Shown here piece after piece: positions 1-10,209 of a stretch of 37,488 nt of DNA. The translations under genes and the position numbers were made by a program. Under the pieces are notes generated by a model, which was not told the origin of the DNA, did no database searches, and saw only the letters and a list, made by a program, of their open reading frames with translations. This DNA is from Planotetraspora phitsanulokensis. GTDB lineage: Bacteria > Actinomycetota > Actinomycetes > Streptosporangiales > Streptosporangiaceae. Numbering within the stretch: the stretch's first letter is position 1; the number at the start of each line of letters is the position of its first letter. The DNA lies in the NCBI RefSeq assembly GCF_016863295.1, contig NZ_BOOP01000038.1:1-37488 (forward strand). The letters are read 5' to 3'.

Positions 1-39
1 ATCTTCGAAGCGGTGCGCGACGGCGCGGTCGCGGCGTAG
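1..39 (+). CDS. C-terminal tail of an unidentified gene (partial)
   Basis: The first frame is open from the window edge and stops at a TAG, giving the last dozen residues IFEAVRDGAVAA. Codons are GC-rich at the third position and the frame ends just before a hairpin, so it looks like the end of a real gene convergent with the sigma-factor gene. Too little is present to name a family. Confidence 0.4.
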   Translation: MFEAVRDGAVAA

Positions 40-58
40 CGGGCCGGTCGCGGCCCGC
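39..58. terminator. Hairpin between convergent genes
   Basis: Perfect 7-bp arms GCGGGCC and GGCCCGC around a 6-nt loop lie between two converging stop codons. It has no T-tract, as is common for actinobacterial terminators. A bidirectional terminator is the likely role. Confidence 0.4.
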
Positions 59-61
59 GTG

Positions 62-1306
62 TCACGAACCGTCGGACAGACGGGCGGCGCGGGAGTTCAG
101 GTAGCGCTGTTGCTGAAGGCCGGTCGCCCGCCGTGCCGCGGCTCCGTAGGCCTCCCGGGCCGCGACATGATCACCGGACATCTCGAGCAGGTGCGCCCGG
201 ACCGCGTGGAGCCGGTGATCCTCGGCGATCCGCTCGTCGGCCGCGAGCTCTCCGAGGAGGTGGAGTCCCTCCTGAGGGCCGCGGGCCATCGCCACGGCGA
301 CGGCGTGGTTCAACCGCACCATGGGATTGTCGGAGATGCGCATCAGCAGTTCGTACAGCGCCGTGATCTGCGGCCAGTCCGTCGCCTCGGCCTTCGGCGC
401 CTCGTCGTGGACCGCCGCGATCGCCGCCTGGAGCTGGTACGGCCCCGGCACCCCGCGCGGCAACGCCTCGGTGATGAGCGCGACGCCCTCGGCGATGCGG
501 CCGGCGTCCCAGAGGCCGCGATCCTGCTCCGCCATCGGGACCAGTTCGCCGTCCGGACCGGTGCGCGCGGGCCGGCGGGCGTCGGTGAGCAACATGAGGG
601 CGAGCAATCCCGCGACCTCGCCGTCATCGGGCAGCAGCCGATGGACCACGCGGGCCAGCCGGATCGCCTCCGCCGACAGCTCGCCTCGGTAGAGGTTCGG
701 GCCCGATGTGCTGGCGTAGCCCTCGTTGAAGATCAGGTAGAGCACGTGGAGCACCGCGCCGAGACGTTCGGCGCGCTCCGCGCCCCGGGGCATGCGGAAG
801 GGGACGCCGCTGTCCTTGATCCGCTGCTTGGCGCGGCTGATGCGCCGGGTCATGGTGGCCTCGGGCACGAGGAAGGCCCGGGCGATCTCCCTGGTGGTCA
901 GCCCGCCCACCGCGCGCAGAGTGAGCGCGATCTGGGACGCGGGAGACAGCGCGGGGTGACAGCACATGAACAGCAGGATCAGCGTGTCGTCGGTCTCCGC
1001 GGGCGGGCTGTCGGCGGCGGGCGCCGTCCGATCGCCGGGAAGCGCCCACCGCGCGACGGCGTCCTCACGCCGCCGGCGAGCCTGCTCGGCCCGCAGCAGG
1101 TCGGTCAGCCTGCGCGACGCGACCGTGATCAGCCACCCCAGGGGGTTGTCCGGGACGCCCCCTTCGGGCCACTGCGTGGCGGCCGCGAGCAGCGCCTCCT
1201 GGACCGCTTCCTCTGCCGTGTCGAACTGCCCGTAACGCCGCACGACCGCGCCGAGGACCTGCGGCGCCAGCCGGCGCAGCAGGTCCTCGGCCTCGGACGC
1301 GGTCAG
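62..1306 (-). CDS. ECF42-type RNA polymerase sigma factor
   Basis: Extracytoplasmic-function sigma factor, about 414 aa, that would direct RNA polymerase to a small set of promoters. The N-terminus has a sigma-2 region (FDTAEEAVQEALLAA then NPLGWLITVASRRLTDLLR). Next comes a sigma-4 helix-turn-helix (LTLRAVGGLTTREIARAFLV then ATMTRRISRAKQRI). A long helical C-terminal extension follows (residues about 190-410, ending QQRYLNSRAARL), which is typical of the ECF42 group. ECF42 genes are known to sit beside DGPF/YCII genes, as here. No ATG or GTG fits: the conserved sequence begins LTASEAEDLLRRLAPQVLGA, so I place the start at a CTG at 1306 that overlaps the upstream TGA (CTGA). An ATG at 1387 would add 27 residues that do not look like the family. 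Confidence 0.88.
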   Translation of the reverse strand: MTASEAEDLLRRLAPQVLGAVVRRYGQFDTAEEAVQEALLAAATQWPEGGVPDNPLGWLITVASRRLTDLLRAEQARRRREDAVARWALPGDRTAPAADSPPAETDDTLILLFMCCHPALSPASQIALTLRAVGGLTTREIARAFLVPEATMTRRISRAKQRIKDSGVPFRMPRGAERAERLGAVLHVLYLIFNEGYASTSGPNLYRGELSAEAIRLARVVHRLLPDDGEVAGLLALMLLTDARRPARTGPDGELVPMAEQDRGLWDAGRIAEGVALITEALPRGVPGPYQLQAAIAAVHDEAPKAEATDWPQITALYELLMRISDNPMVRLNHAVAVAMARGPQEGLHLLGELAADERIAEDHRLHAVRAHLLEMSGDHVAAREAYGAAARRATGLQQQRYLNSRAARLSDGS

Positions 1307-1719
1307 TACTCCGGCTCCGTCCGGGACTCCTGGATCGGGCGGATGTCCGCATAGGCTCTCGCGGCGACGTGCTCCGGGCCAGGACATTCGCCCAGCCGGG
1401 CGGCGATCTCGGTGGCCCGGTCGAAGCTGTCGCACTCCACGATCCAGTAGCCGGCCAGAACCTCCTGGGTCTCCGCGTACGGACCGTCCGTCACGACCGG
1501 GACGCCGTTCTTCGACCCGATCCTCCGGGTGTGGACCGGAGCCTCCAGGCCACGCGTCTCGACGAGCTCGCCCGACTCCTCGAGCTCCTTGTTGAACGCC
1601 TCCATGAAGGCGCCCATCGCCGCGAAGTCCGAGGGGGACCACGCCGGCGTTCCGGCGTCCATGCCCGCCATGTTGTCGTAGTCCTGCTGCGAGGCGTAGC
1701 TCAAGATCATGTACTTCAC
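1303..1719 (-). CDS. YCII-related (DGPF) domain protein
   Basis: A 138-aa single-domain protein of the YCII/DGPF family: MKYMILSYASQQDYDNM start, central VVTDGPYAETQEVLAGYWIVEC carrying the diagnostic DGPF-like DGPY motif, and the SFDRATEIAARL helix. The biochemical role of these small dimeric proteins is unknown, although ECF42 sigma factors are reported to control their transcription. It starts at GTG 1719 behind a clear AAGGAGA ribosome site and overlaps the sigma-factor gene, so the two are translationally coupled. The pairing suggests the sigma factor and this protein act in one regulatory loop. Confidence 0.9.
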   Translation of the reverse strand: MKYMILSYASQQDYDNMAGMDAGTPAWSPSDFAAMGAFMEAFNKELEESGELVETRGLEAPVHTRRIGSKNGVPVVTDGPYAETQEVLAGYWIVECDSFDRATEIAARLGECPGPEHVAARAYADIRPIQESRTEPEY

Positions 1720-1767
1720 GGTCTCTCCTTGTCCGCGAGCGCCTCCGCGGCGCCGTTCAACAGAGAC

Positions 1768-1794
1768 GTCGAAGCCGCCCGGCGATACCGGACA
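1768..1794 (-). promoter_or_regulatory. Possible ECF-type promoter of the YCII-sigma operon
   Basis: On the minus strand a TGTCCG (1794-1789) is followed 17 nt later by CGAC (1771-1768), resembling the TGTCGA / CGAC pattern I recall for ECF42 targets, and it lies about 50 bp upstream of the GTG start. One match in a GC-rich region could be chance. Confidence 0.25.
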
Positions 1795-1853
1795 CGGGAT
1801 CGCCGGGGATTCCGGATTACCCGGAACATGCTGCCAAGCCGGCCGCCGGTCCT

Positions 1854-1893
1854 CCAGAGGCGTCTCTTCCAGAGGCGTCTTTTCAGAGGCGCC
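1854..1893. repeat. Three near-identical 15-bp direct repeats between divergent genes
   Basis: CCAGAGGCGTCTCTT (1854-1868) and CCAGAGGCGTCTTTT (1869-1883) abut, followed by a truncated third copy CAGAGGCGCC (1884-1893). The array lies between the divergent YCII gene and the unknown gene at 1968, where an activator or repressor array would be expected. Confidence 0.6.
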
Positions 1894-1967
1894 CCACGGT
1901 GGACACCCGGTATGCCGGGGTCGAGAATGCTCGGCGTCATCGAGGCTCGGAACAGGGGATGCGGCGA

Positions 1968-2708
1968 ATGGCCATCGAGATGCGTCCGTCCGCGGCGACC
2001 GCCGTCGCCGGCGCGGACGCGCTGGACTACTACCTGGTGCTGCCGGACCGCCCGGCAGATGGGACGCCCGCTGACGGAATCGTCGTCGAGGAGTTCGCCC
2101 TCGGGAGCGACCACACGGCGATCGGGCTGGACTGCGCCGGATGGACCGCCGCGGACGGCGAGTGGTGGAGCTCGGCGGCCTTCAGCCGCGGCATGCGCCG
2201 GGAGCCGGATCTCCGCCGCCGCGTCGCCGCGGTCCCCCGCCGTGACGCCGAGGTCGTCTACCGGCGCCTCGGCGGGGGCGAACTGCCCGGCGAGGCGGAG
2301 CTGCGGTCGCGCTTCCACGACCGCGAACCGCTGGGCGAGCCTCCCCTGCTGCTCGGTTCGCCCGACGTTCCCGACGGGTTCCACGACAGGCGCCTCTACC
2401 GCGTGCTGTTCGCCGGGGACCTGGCGGGCGAGGGCCTCGCTCGCCTGCGAGCGCTCTGGCGGATGACGCTCCCCGGCGACTTCGCGGATCCGCGGGCGCG
2501 CGTGGCCGGCACGGCCACCCTGAGCGTGGCCGGCGACCTGTTCAGCTGGGATCTTCGCCGGATCGGACCCGGCGTGGCGTGGTGCCTCGACCTGACCGCC
2601 TGCCTGGCCGGACCGGCCGACGCCGCCGTACGGCCGCTGCTTCGCGAGCTGACGACGGTGATGCGCTACGAAGGGCTGATCCCCGTGACGATCGAGCGCT
2701 TCTCCTGA
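1968..2708 (+). CDS. Hypothetical protein
   Basis: A 246-aa soluble protein that I do not recognise. There is no signal peptide and no membrane segment. It has regular coding character and an acidic, aspartate-rich C-terminal half (LYRVLFAGDLAGEGLARLRALWRM, SWDLRRIGPGVAWCLDLTACLAG, ending LIPVTIERFS). I chose ATG 1968 because GGGG sits 9 nt upstream; ATG 1959 is three codons earlier and has a worse spacing. It is transcribed divergently from the YCII-sigma operon, with the 15-bp repeat array between them, so it could be a target of the ECF42 sigma factor. That link is inference. Confidence 0.75.
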   Translation: MAIEMRPSAATAVAGADALDYYLVLPDRPADGTPADGIVVEEFALGSDHTAIGLDCAGWTAADGEWWSSAAFSRGMRREPDLRRRVAAVPRRDAEVVYRRLGGGELPGEAELRSRFHDREPLGEPPLLLGSPDVPDGFHDRRLYRVLFAGDLAGEGLARLRALWRMTLPGDFADPRARVAGTATLSVAGDLFSWDLRRIGPGVAWCLDLTACLAGPADAAVRPLLRELTTVMRYEGLIPVTIERFS

Positions 2709-2782
2709 CGCCACCGGCTCAGCCCTGACCGGCCCGCCGTCCGCTCGTCCCTTGATCTCTTTCCGGGGCCGGGTTACGGTAA

Positions 2783-4588
<1,806 letters not shown>

Positions 4589-4592
4589 CCTT

Positions 4593-4615
4593 AATTGGTA
4601 TTTTCTGTACCAGTT
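4593..4615. promoter_or_regulatory. NsrR-type operator (11-1-11 dyad) at nsrR
   Basis: The arms AATTGGTA and TACCAGTT are separated by 7 nt. They match as inverted repeats except for one base and give a 23-bp, 11-1-11 site, the geometry known for NsrR. A TTGATA (-10 like) follows at 4615-4620, ten bases before the GTG start with no ribosome site between. The site thus overlaps the promoter, suggesting autorepression and a leaderless message. Confidence 0.6.
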
Positions 4616-4630
4616 TGATACGGTCACACG

Positions 4631-5059
4631 GTGCGACTGACGAAGTTCACCGACATGGCCCTGCGCGTCACCATGCGCCTGGCGGCCGCGGAGCAGGGGA
4701 CGACGCTCACCACCCAGCAGGTGGCGGACGCGATGGCGATCCCCTACACCCACACCGCCAAGGTCGTCGCACGCCTCCAGCACCTCGGGGTGCTGGAGGC
4801 CCACCGGGGACGCGGCGGCGGCCTGCAGGTGACCGGGTTCGGCCGCGCGGCGTCGCTCGGCTGGCTGGTCCGTGAACTGGAGGGCGAAGAGGAGGTCGTC
4901 GCATGCGAGGGCGACCCTCCATGCCCGCTGCGGGCGGCCTGCCGCCTGCGCGGCGCACTGCGTGACGCGCAGCAGGCCTTCTACTCGGCGCTCGACCCGC
5001 TGACCGTGGGCGACCTGGTCACCTCTCCGACAGGGCCGGTCCTGCTCAGCCTCGGGTGA
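4631..5059 (+). CDS. nsrR: Rrf2-family nitric-oxide sensor NsrR
   Basis: A 142-aa Rrf2 winged-helix repressor with an iron-sulfur cluster that senses nitric oxide. The N-terminal LTKFTDMALRVTMRLAA and a helix-turn-helix (TTQQVADAMAIPYTHTAKVV) are typical. The recognition wing is HRGRGGGLQVT. The three cluster cysteines are in VACEGDPPCPLRAACRL (CX5CX5C), the NsrR spacing. In Streptomyces NsrR is known to repress nsrR and hmp genes, and hmp lies directly downstream. The GTG at 4631 has no ribosome site and probably starts a leaderless transcript. Confidence 0.93.
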   Translation: MRLTKFTDMALRVTMRLAAAEQGTTLTTQQVADAMAIPYTHTAKVVARLQHLGVLEAHRGRGGGLQVTGFGRAASLGWLVRELEGEEEVVACEGDPPCPLRAACRLRGALRDAQQAFYSALDPLTVGDLVTSPTGPVLLSLG

Positions 5060-5097
5060 CCGGCGAACGTGGACGTGTTCGTCGACATCCGCGCTTA

Positions 5098-5120
5098 AAT
5101 ATGAAGATCACTTACTAATT
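5098..5120. promoter_or_regulatory. Probable NsrR operator upstream of hmp
   Basis: A 23-bp AT-rich site runs from AATATGAAGAT through ACTTACTAATT. Its reverse strand begins AATTAGTA, matching the AATTGGTA arm of the nsrR operator in seven of eight bases. The dyad itself is weak (about 6 of 11 pairs). It ends 12 nt before the hmp ATG. A separate short dyad, CGAAC-N8-GTTCG (5064-5081), lies upstream. Confidence 0.45.
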
Positions 5121-5132
5121 CGGGGGAAATCA

Positions 5133-6314
5133 ATGTTGTCTCCGCACGCGGCCGGCACCGTCCGCGACACCCTGCCCGCCGTCGGTGAAGCCATCGGGGA
5201 GATCAGCGCGCGCTTCTACGACACGATGTTCGCCGAACACCCCGAACTGCTGCGCGAGCTGTTCAACCGGGGAAACCAGGCCGACGGCAGCCAGCGCAGC
5301 GCCCTCGCCGGGTCGATCGCCGCCTTCGCGTCCATCCTGGTGCAGCGCCCCGAGGAGCGGCCGGACGCCCTGCTCGCCAGGATCGCGCACAAGCACGTCT
5401 CGGTCGGCGTCACCACGGAGCAATACGAAGTGGTGCACAAGTACCTCTTCGCCGCCATCGCCGACGTGCTCGGCGAGGCCGCGACCCCGGAGGTGGTCCG
5501 CGCCTGGGACGAGGTCTACTGGCTGATGGCGAACGCGCTGATCGCCATCGAGACGAGGCTGCGCCGTGACACCACGACGGGCTGGCTGCAGGCGACGGTG
5601 GTGGAACGGCGCAGCGAGACCGCCGACGCCGTCTCCCTGACCCTGCGGCCGCAGATCCCGCTGACCTTCAAGCCGGGTCAGTACATCAGCGTCGCGGTCG
5701 TCCTGCCCGACGGCGCAAGGCAGATCAGGCAGTACAGCCTGTCGAGCGCCCCCGAGCGGGACGAGTGGCGCATCACGGTCAAACGCGTGCACGGCGGGGA
5801 GGCCCCCGACGGCGAGGTGTCCAACTGGCTGCACGCCAACGTGCGGCCCGGCGACGTGCTGACGGTCTCGGCTCCGGCGGGGGACGTGACCATGCCCGGC
5901 GGCGACACCCCGCTGTTGCTGGCCTCGGCCGGCATCGGGGCCACCCCGATCCTCTCGATGGTCGAGCACCTCGCCGCCAGCGGTTCCACCCGCCCGGTCA
6001 CCGTCATCCACGCCGACCGCTCGCCGGCGGACCACGCCCATCGAGAGGAACTCGTCCGGCTGGTCGACGGCCTGCCGTCCGCCCGCCTGCACCGGTGGTA
6101 CGAGGACCTGGGCCACTGCACCTGCAGCCCGGCGCCCAACTCCGGCTACGTCGACCTGTCGGGAGTCGAGTTGCATGACGGGCTGACCGCTTACCTCTGC
6201 GGGCCGTTGCCGTACATGCGCAGTGTCCGCTCCCAGTTGCTCGAGCGGGGAGTGGCCGCCTCCGCCGTCCACTACGAGGTCTTCGGACCCGACCTGTGGC
6301 TGGGGCAGGACTGA
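5133..6314 (+). CDS. hmp: Flavohemoglobin, nitric oxide dioxygenase Hmp
   Basis: A 393-aa cytosolic flavohemoprotein that oxidises NO to nitrate using O2 and NAD(P)H. Residues 1-140 form the globin, with distal Tyr29 (FYDTMF), Gln54 and the proximal His88 in IAHKHVSVGV. Residues about 150-255 are the FAD domain (FKPGQYISV, RQYSLSSAP). The C-terminus is the NAD domain (ASAGIGATPILSM, CGPLPYMRSV, EVFGPD). GGGGGA precedes the ATG. Its position behind nsrR and a probable NsrR site indicates induction by nitrosative stress. Confidence 0.97.
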   Translation: MLSPHAAGTVRDTLPAVGEAIGEISARFYDTMFAEHPELLRELFNRGNQADGSQRSALAGSIAAFASILVQRPEERPDALLARIAHKHVSVGVTTEQYEVVHKYLFAAIADVLGEAATPEVVRAWDEVYWLMANALIAIETRLRRDTTTGWLQATVVERRSETADAVSLTLRPQIPLTFKPGQYISVAVVLPDGARQIRQYSLSSAPERDEWRITVKRVHGGEAPDGEVSNWLHANVRPGDVLTVSAPAGDVTMPGGDTPLLLASAGIGATPILSMVEHLAASGSTRPVTVIHADRSPADHAHREELVRLVDGLPSARLHRWYEDLGHCTCSPAPNSGYVDLSGVELHDGLTAYLCGPLPYMRSVRSQLLERGVAASAVHYEVFGPDLWLGQD

Positions 6315-6329
6315 CCGCGGGGCGGGGCC

Positions 6330-6746
6330 TCAGGCGGTGAGCAGGCCGACGCCCAGGGTGATCACGCCCGCGGCGAGCGCGGCCGCGCCCAGCCACAGGA
6401 TCGCGATGAAGCGGTTGGGCGCGGTGATCCCCCGGCCGGCCGACGAGGCGAAGAACCCTCCGGACATCAGAACCGCCGCCACCGGGACGCCCAGCCGCGC
6501 GACCCAGCCCGCTCCGCCGGTGAGCGTGGTCGCGTCCGCGAGGACCTGGCAGACCAGGGCCAGCGTGACCAGGACGCCGGCGTGGGCGTGCCCGGCGCGG
6601 GCGAACGACTTCTGGAAGTCGGTCATCGGCACGTCACCACGGACGATCTTGGTCATGAACCAGCCGCCGAACTCGATGGTCACGATCGTCAGGAACAGCA
6701 GGCCGGCGACGACGCGGCTGGCGTCGCTCAACGGGACAACGGCCAT
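6330..6746 (-). CDS. Small four-helix integral membrane protein
   Basis: A 138-aa protein with four hydrophobic segments (about residues 10-30, 55-72, 82-102 and 115-135). A conserved-looking RAGHAHAGVLV stretch between helices 1 and 2 has two histidines spaced as if to bind metal or heme. I do not recognise the family. It converges on hmp (15 bp between stops) and diverges from the CGNR regulator gene, with only 25 bp between start codons. That makes the regulator its likely controller and leaves a link to NO metabolism as speculation. Confidence 0.8.
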   Translation of the reverse strand: MAVVPLSDASRVVAGLLFLTIVTIEFGGWFMTKIVRGDVPMTDFQKSFARAGHAHAGVLVTLALVCQVLADATTLTGGAGWVARLGVPVAAVLMSGGFFASSAGRGITAPNRFIAILWLGAAALAAGVITLGVGLLTA

Positions 6747-6763
6747 TGGGGGGCTCCTCTAAT

Positions 6764-6789
6764 CACTACCTATGTACGATATGGCAGTG
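6764..6789. promoter_or_regulatory. Inverted repeat between divergent genes
   Basis: CACTACC-N12-GGCAGTG forms a dyad with one mismatch in the 7-bp arms. It sits in the 25-bp gap between the two start codons and covers the first ATG of the regulator gene. It is a plausible autoregulatory operator. Confidence 0.4.
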
Positions 6790-7404
6790 ACGATAGAGTC
6801 AAACGGAATCACTAGTCAACAGACGTTTGATAGTTACGTGGCCGAGTTCGCCGGACTCGCCCTCCGGCTCGTCAACGACCTCACGAGCGAGCGCGCGCAC
6901 GGTCAGCACGTCGAACCGCCACGCTCGGGCGCCGACCAGCTGGCGATCATCGAGGACGCGCTGGCCGCGGACGAGTCCCTGCACACGGCCCCCTTCGGAC
7001 CCGGCGGCGCCGAGGTGCTGACCGCCGCGGTGCGCCGCCTGCGCGTCGCCGTCGACGCGTGCGTGGACGGCGACGTCCAGGGCGCGGCGGACGTGCTGAA
7101 CGACCTGCTCGCCGCGCACCACGCGATGCCCAACCTGCACGCCCGGCCCGGGCAGCCGCTGCTGCTCGCCTTCCACGCCGTCGGCCAGGGTCCGGTGGAC
7201 TCCTACATCGCCGACATGGCCACCAGCATCGCGATGATCATCGGTGCCGGCCGTACGGCCAGGCTCGGCCGTTGCTCGGCCAACGCGTGCGATCGCGTCT
7301 TCTACGACGTCAGCCGCAACGCCTCGCGGCGGTTCTGCGACCTGTCCTGCCAGAACCGCGCCAAGGCGACCGCGTACCGGGCCCGGCGGGCACGCGACGC
7401 CTGA
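6772..7404 (+). CDS. CGNR zinc-finger regulator (ABATE domain)
   Basis: A 210-aa protein of the CGNR family, regarded as stress-related transcription regulators. Residues about 10-150 form the helical ABATE-type ligand domain (FAGLALRLVNDLTSERAHG, LLAAHHAMPNLH). The C-terminus is the zinc finger: LGRCSANACDRVFYDVSRN, then RRFCDLSCQNRAKATAYRARR, with four cysteines in CX4C...CX3C arrangement; the usual CGNR tetrapeptide reads CQNR. ATG 6781, three codons in, is an alternative start and would leave the overlapping dyad outside more of the coding region. Confidence 0.88.
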   Translation: MYDMAVTIESNGITSQQTFDSYVAEFAGLALRLVNDLTSERAHGQHVEPPRSGADQLAIIEDALAADESLHTAPFGPGGAEVLTAAVRRLRVAVDACVDGDVQGAADVLNDLLAAHHAMPNLHARPGQPLLLAFHAVGQGPVDSYIADMATSIAMIIGAGRTARLGRCSANACDRVFYDVSRNASRRFCDLSCQNRAKATAYRARRARDA

Positions 7405-7485
7405 GCGCCGGCGCTCCTCGGATGACGGGCCGAGCGCGCGAAGGGCGGACGAAGGCGCAGGTGGCGGCACGAGTACCGTTGGCCT

Positions 7486-8678
<1,193 letters not shown>

Positions 8679-8682
<4 letters not shown>

Positions 8683-8739
8683 TCATGCACGGCCTCTGCG
8701 CAGGTCAACGCGCACGTTCACGAACCCGTGCATGATCAC
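8679..8739. terminator. Long inverted repeat between convergent P450 and phosphoesterase genes
   Basis: Perfect 14-bp arms GTGATCATGCACGG (8679-8692) and CCGTGCATGATCAC (8726-8739) enclose 33 nt. The left arm includes the P450 stop codon. Each arm also contains the palindrome TGATCA. Bidirectional termination is the simplest role; the arms lack a T-tract and the loop is long. Confidence 0.5.
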
Positions 8740-8748
8740 CACGAGGGG

Positions 8749-10098
8749 CTAGCGGACGAGGCCGATGGTGGTGAAGGAGCGGTCGTATTCGGTGAACGAC
8801 TGGTTGTTGTACGGGCCGTAGATCCAGGTACGGACGGAGTCGGCCTTGGTGTCGATCTCCACCAGGCGTACCGGGTTGGTGGTGTTGGAGTGGAACGTCT
8901 GGAGGAACGAGTAGATCTTGTTCCCGTGGACGCCGGTGTCCACCCGGTTCCCGGCGACGCCCACGTGACCGGAGAAGACGAACTTGATGTTGGCGTACTG
9001 CTTGATCAGGTTGTCGTACAGGTACTGCGGGCTGTTGGCCCCGTAGGAACCGCTCTGCTCGATGTTGGCGTTGGCGTCGATGTAGTCGTGCGTGACGACC
9101 ACGACGTTGTGGTGCGGGTTGGCCGCGACGACGCCCTTGGCCCAGTCGACCACCTCGGTCCGCGGCCACAGCTCAAGGGTCAGCACGAGCCAGTGCACGC
9201 CGCCTGCGTCGTAGGTCGAGTAGGAGTTGTCCACCTTGCCCGTCTCGAACTGCCCCTTGACGGCGCCGTACTGGGCGGCGGTGAAGTACTGGTTGAAGAC
9301 GCTGGTGTCCCGCACGAGCTCCCGCGTGTGCTCCGGGTCACGGGCGGACCCGCCGACGCCGGTGGCCTGCGTGTCGTGGTTGCCGATCGCCAGCGAGTAC
9401 GGGATCTTCGCCGTCTCGAGCGACCGCATCGCGTTCCTGGCGATCACGTACTGCGAATGATCGGGGGTGTCCCAGTTGACGACGTCGCCGGAGTGCGTCA
9501 CGAACCGCAGGTCAAGCGCGGACCTGTTGGCGACCAGCCAGTCGGTGCGGTTCTTGAAGCGGGTGTCGCTCGCGTTCAGGACCTCCTGCTGGGTGTCGGG
9601 CATGACAGCGAAGCTGAACGTGGTGTCCGTGACGGGCGTCTCCATCCGGGCGTACGCGATGTGGACGTTGCGGTCGCAGACGGTCGTCTGCAGGTCGTTG
9701 ACGAGCTGGATCTTGATGGTGTGCGTGCCGGCGCCGAGCGCGGGACCCACCGGATAGGTCCCGTACTGGGTGGCGCTGACGATCGTGGTGTCGCCGAGGA
9801 GCGTGCCGTCGGCCGTCACCCGGATGGTCGGCCAGCCCTGGCAGTTGTCGCCGATGGCACCGATCTGCACGCGGCCGGAGCCGTCGATCGTCGTGGTGGC
9901 GTAGCTGGAATCGCTCCACAGGGAGGCCTGGGTTCCCGACGCGGGCACCGGGGTGCCCTTCGCCGCGGTGATCGCCCCGTTCACCACGCTGAACTGCGAG
10001 GCCGGCGCGGCGCTCGCGGCGCCGGACAGCCCGGCGACCGCCGCCGCCGCTCCCGCGACCACCGCGAGGATCGCGGATCTCGTTTTCCTGAAGCGCAT
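8749..10098 (-). CDS. Secreted metallophosphoesterase with N-terminal carbohydrate-binding module
   Basis: A 449-aa exported protein. It has a signal peptide (MRFRKTRS, then a hydrophobic stretch to ASAAPA). A beta-rich module at about residues 38-150 resembles Ca-dependent xylan-binding modules of the CBM60/36 type (ASLWSDSSYATTTIDGSG, GWPTIRVTADGTLLGDT, AGTHTIKIQLVND, VHIAYARM). The calcineurin-like phosphoesterase follows: MPDTQQE, THSGDVVNWD, AIGNHDTQ, VVVVTHDYID and FSGHVG supply the Asp/His/Asn metal ligands. Start ATG 10098 has GGAGGA upstream. The combination suggests phosphate-ester hydrolysis at a polysaccharide or wall surface. The substrate is unknown. Confidence 0.92.
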   Translation of the reverse strand: MRFRKTRSAILAVVAGAAAAVAGLSGAASAAPASQFSVVNGAITAAKGTPVPASGTQASLWSDSSYATTTIDGSGRVQIGAIGDNCQGWPTIRVTADGTLLGDTTIVSATQYGTYPVGPALGAGTHTIKIQLVNDLQTTVCDRNVHIAYARMETPVTDTTFSFAVMPDTQQEVLNASDTRFKNRTDWLVANRSALDLRFVTHSGDVVNWDTPDHSQYVIARNAMRSLETAKIPYSLAIGNHDTQATGVGGSARDPEHTRELVRDTSVFNQYFTAAQYGAVKGQFETGKVDNSYSTYDAGGVHWLVLTLELWPRTEVVDWAKGVVAANPHHNVVVVTHDYIDANANIEQSGSYGANSPQYLYDNLIKQYANIKFVFSGHVGVAGNRVDTGVHGNKIYSFLQTFHSNTTNPVRLVEIDTKADSVRTWIYGPYNNQSFTEYDRSFTTIGLVR

Positions 10099-10151
10099 CG
10101 TCGATTCCTCCATGCACGTCACGTCCGCTGCTGGGCACCTGGATGCTAAGC

Positions 10152-10183
10152 AAGATCAGAAACGGCACATGAAAGATCTGAAA
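10152..10183 (-). promoter_or_regulatory. Two 11-bp direct repeats upstream of the phosphoesterase gene
   Basis: Read on the plus strand, AAGATCAGAAA (10152-10162) and AAGATCTGAAA (10173-10183) repeat with a 21-bp period, two helical turns. A minus-strand TAGCAT (10149-10144) lies just downstream as a possible -10 box, so the repeats sit where an activator would bind. Confidence 0.4.
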
Positions 10184-10209
10184 CACATTCGAGATACGCC
10201 GGCTGTACT

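Noticed and set aside
59-1354. 431-codon plus-strand open frame over the sigma gene
   Set aside because: It is the antisense shadow of the sigma-factor gene; the composition is Arg/Gly-rich with no domain, and the minus strand carries clear sigma motifs.
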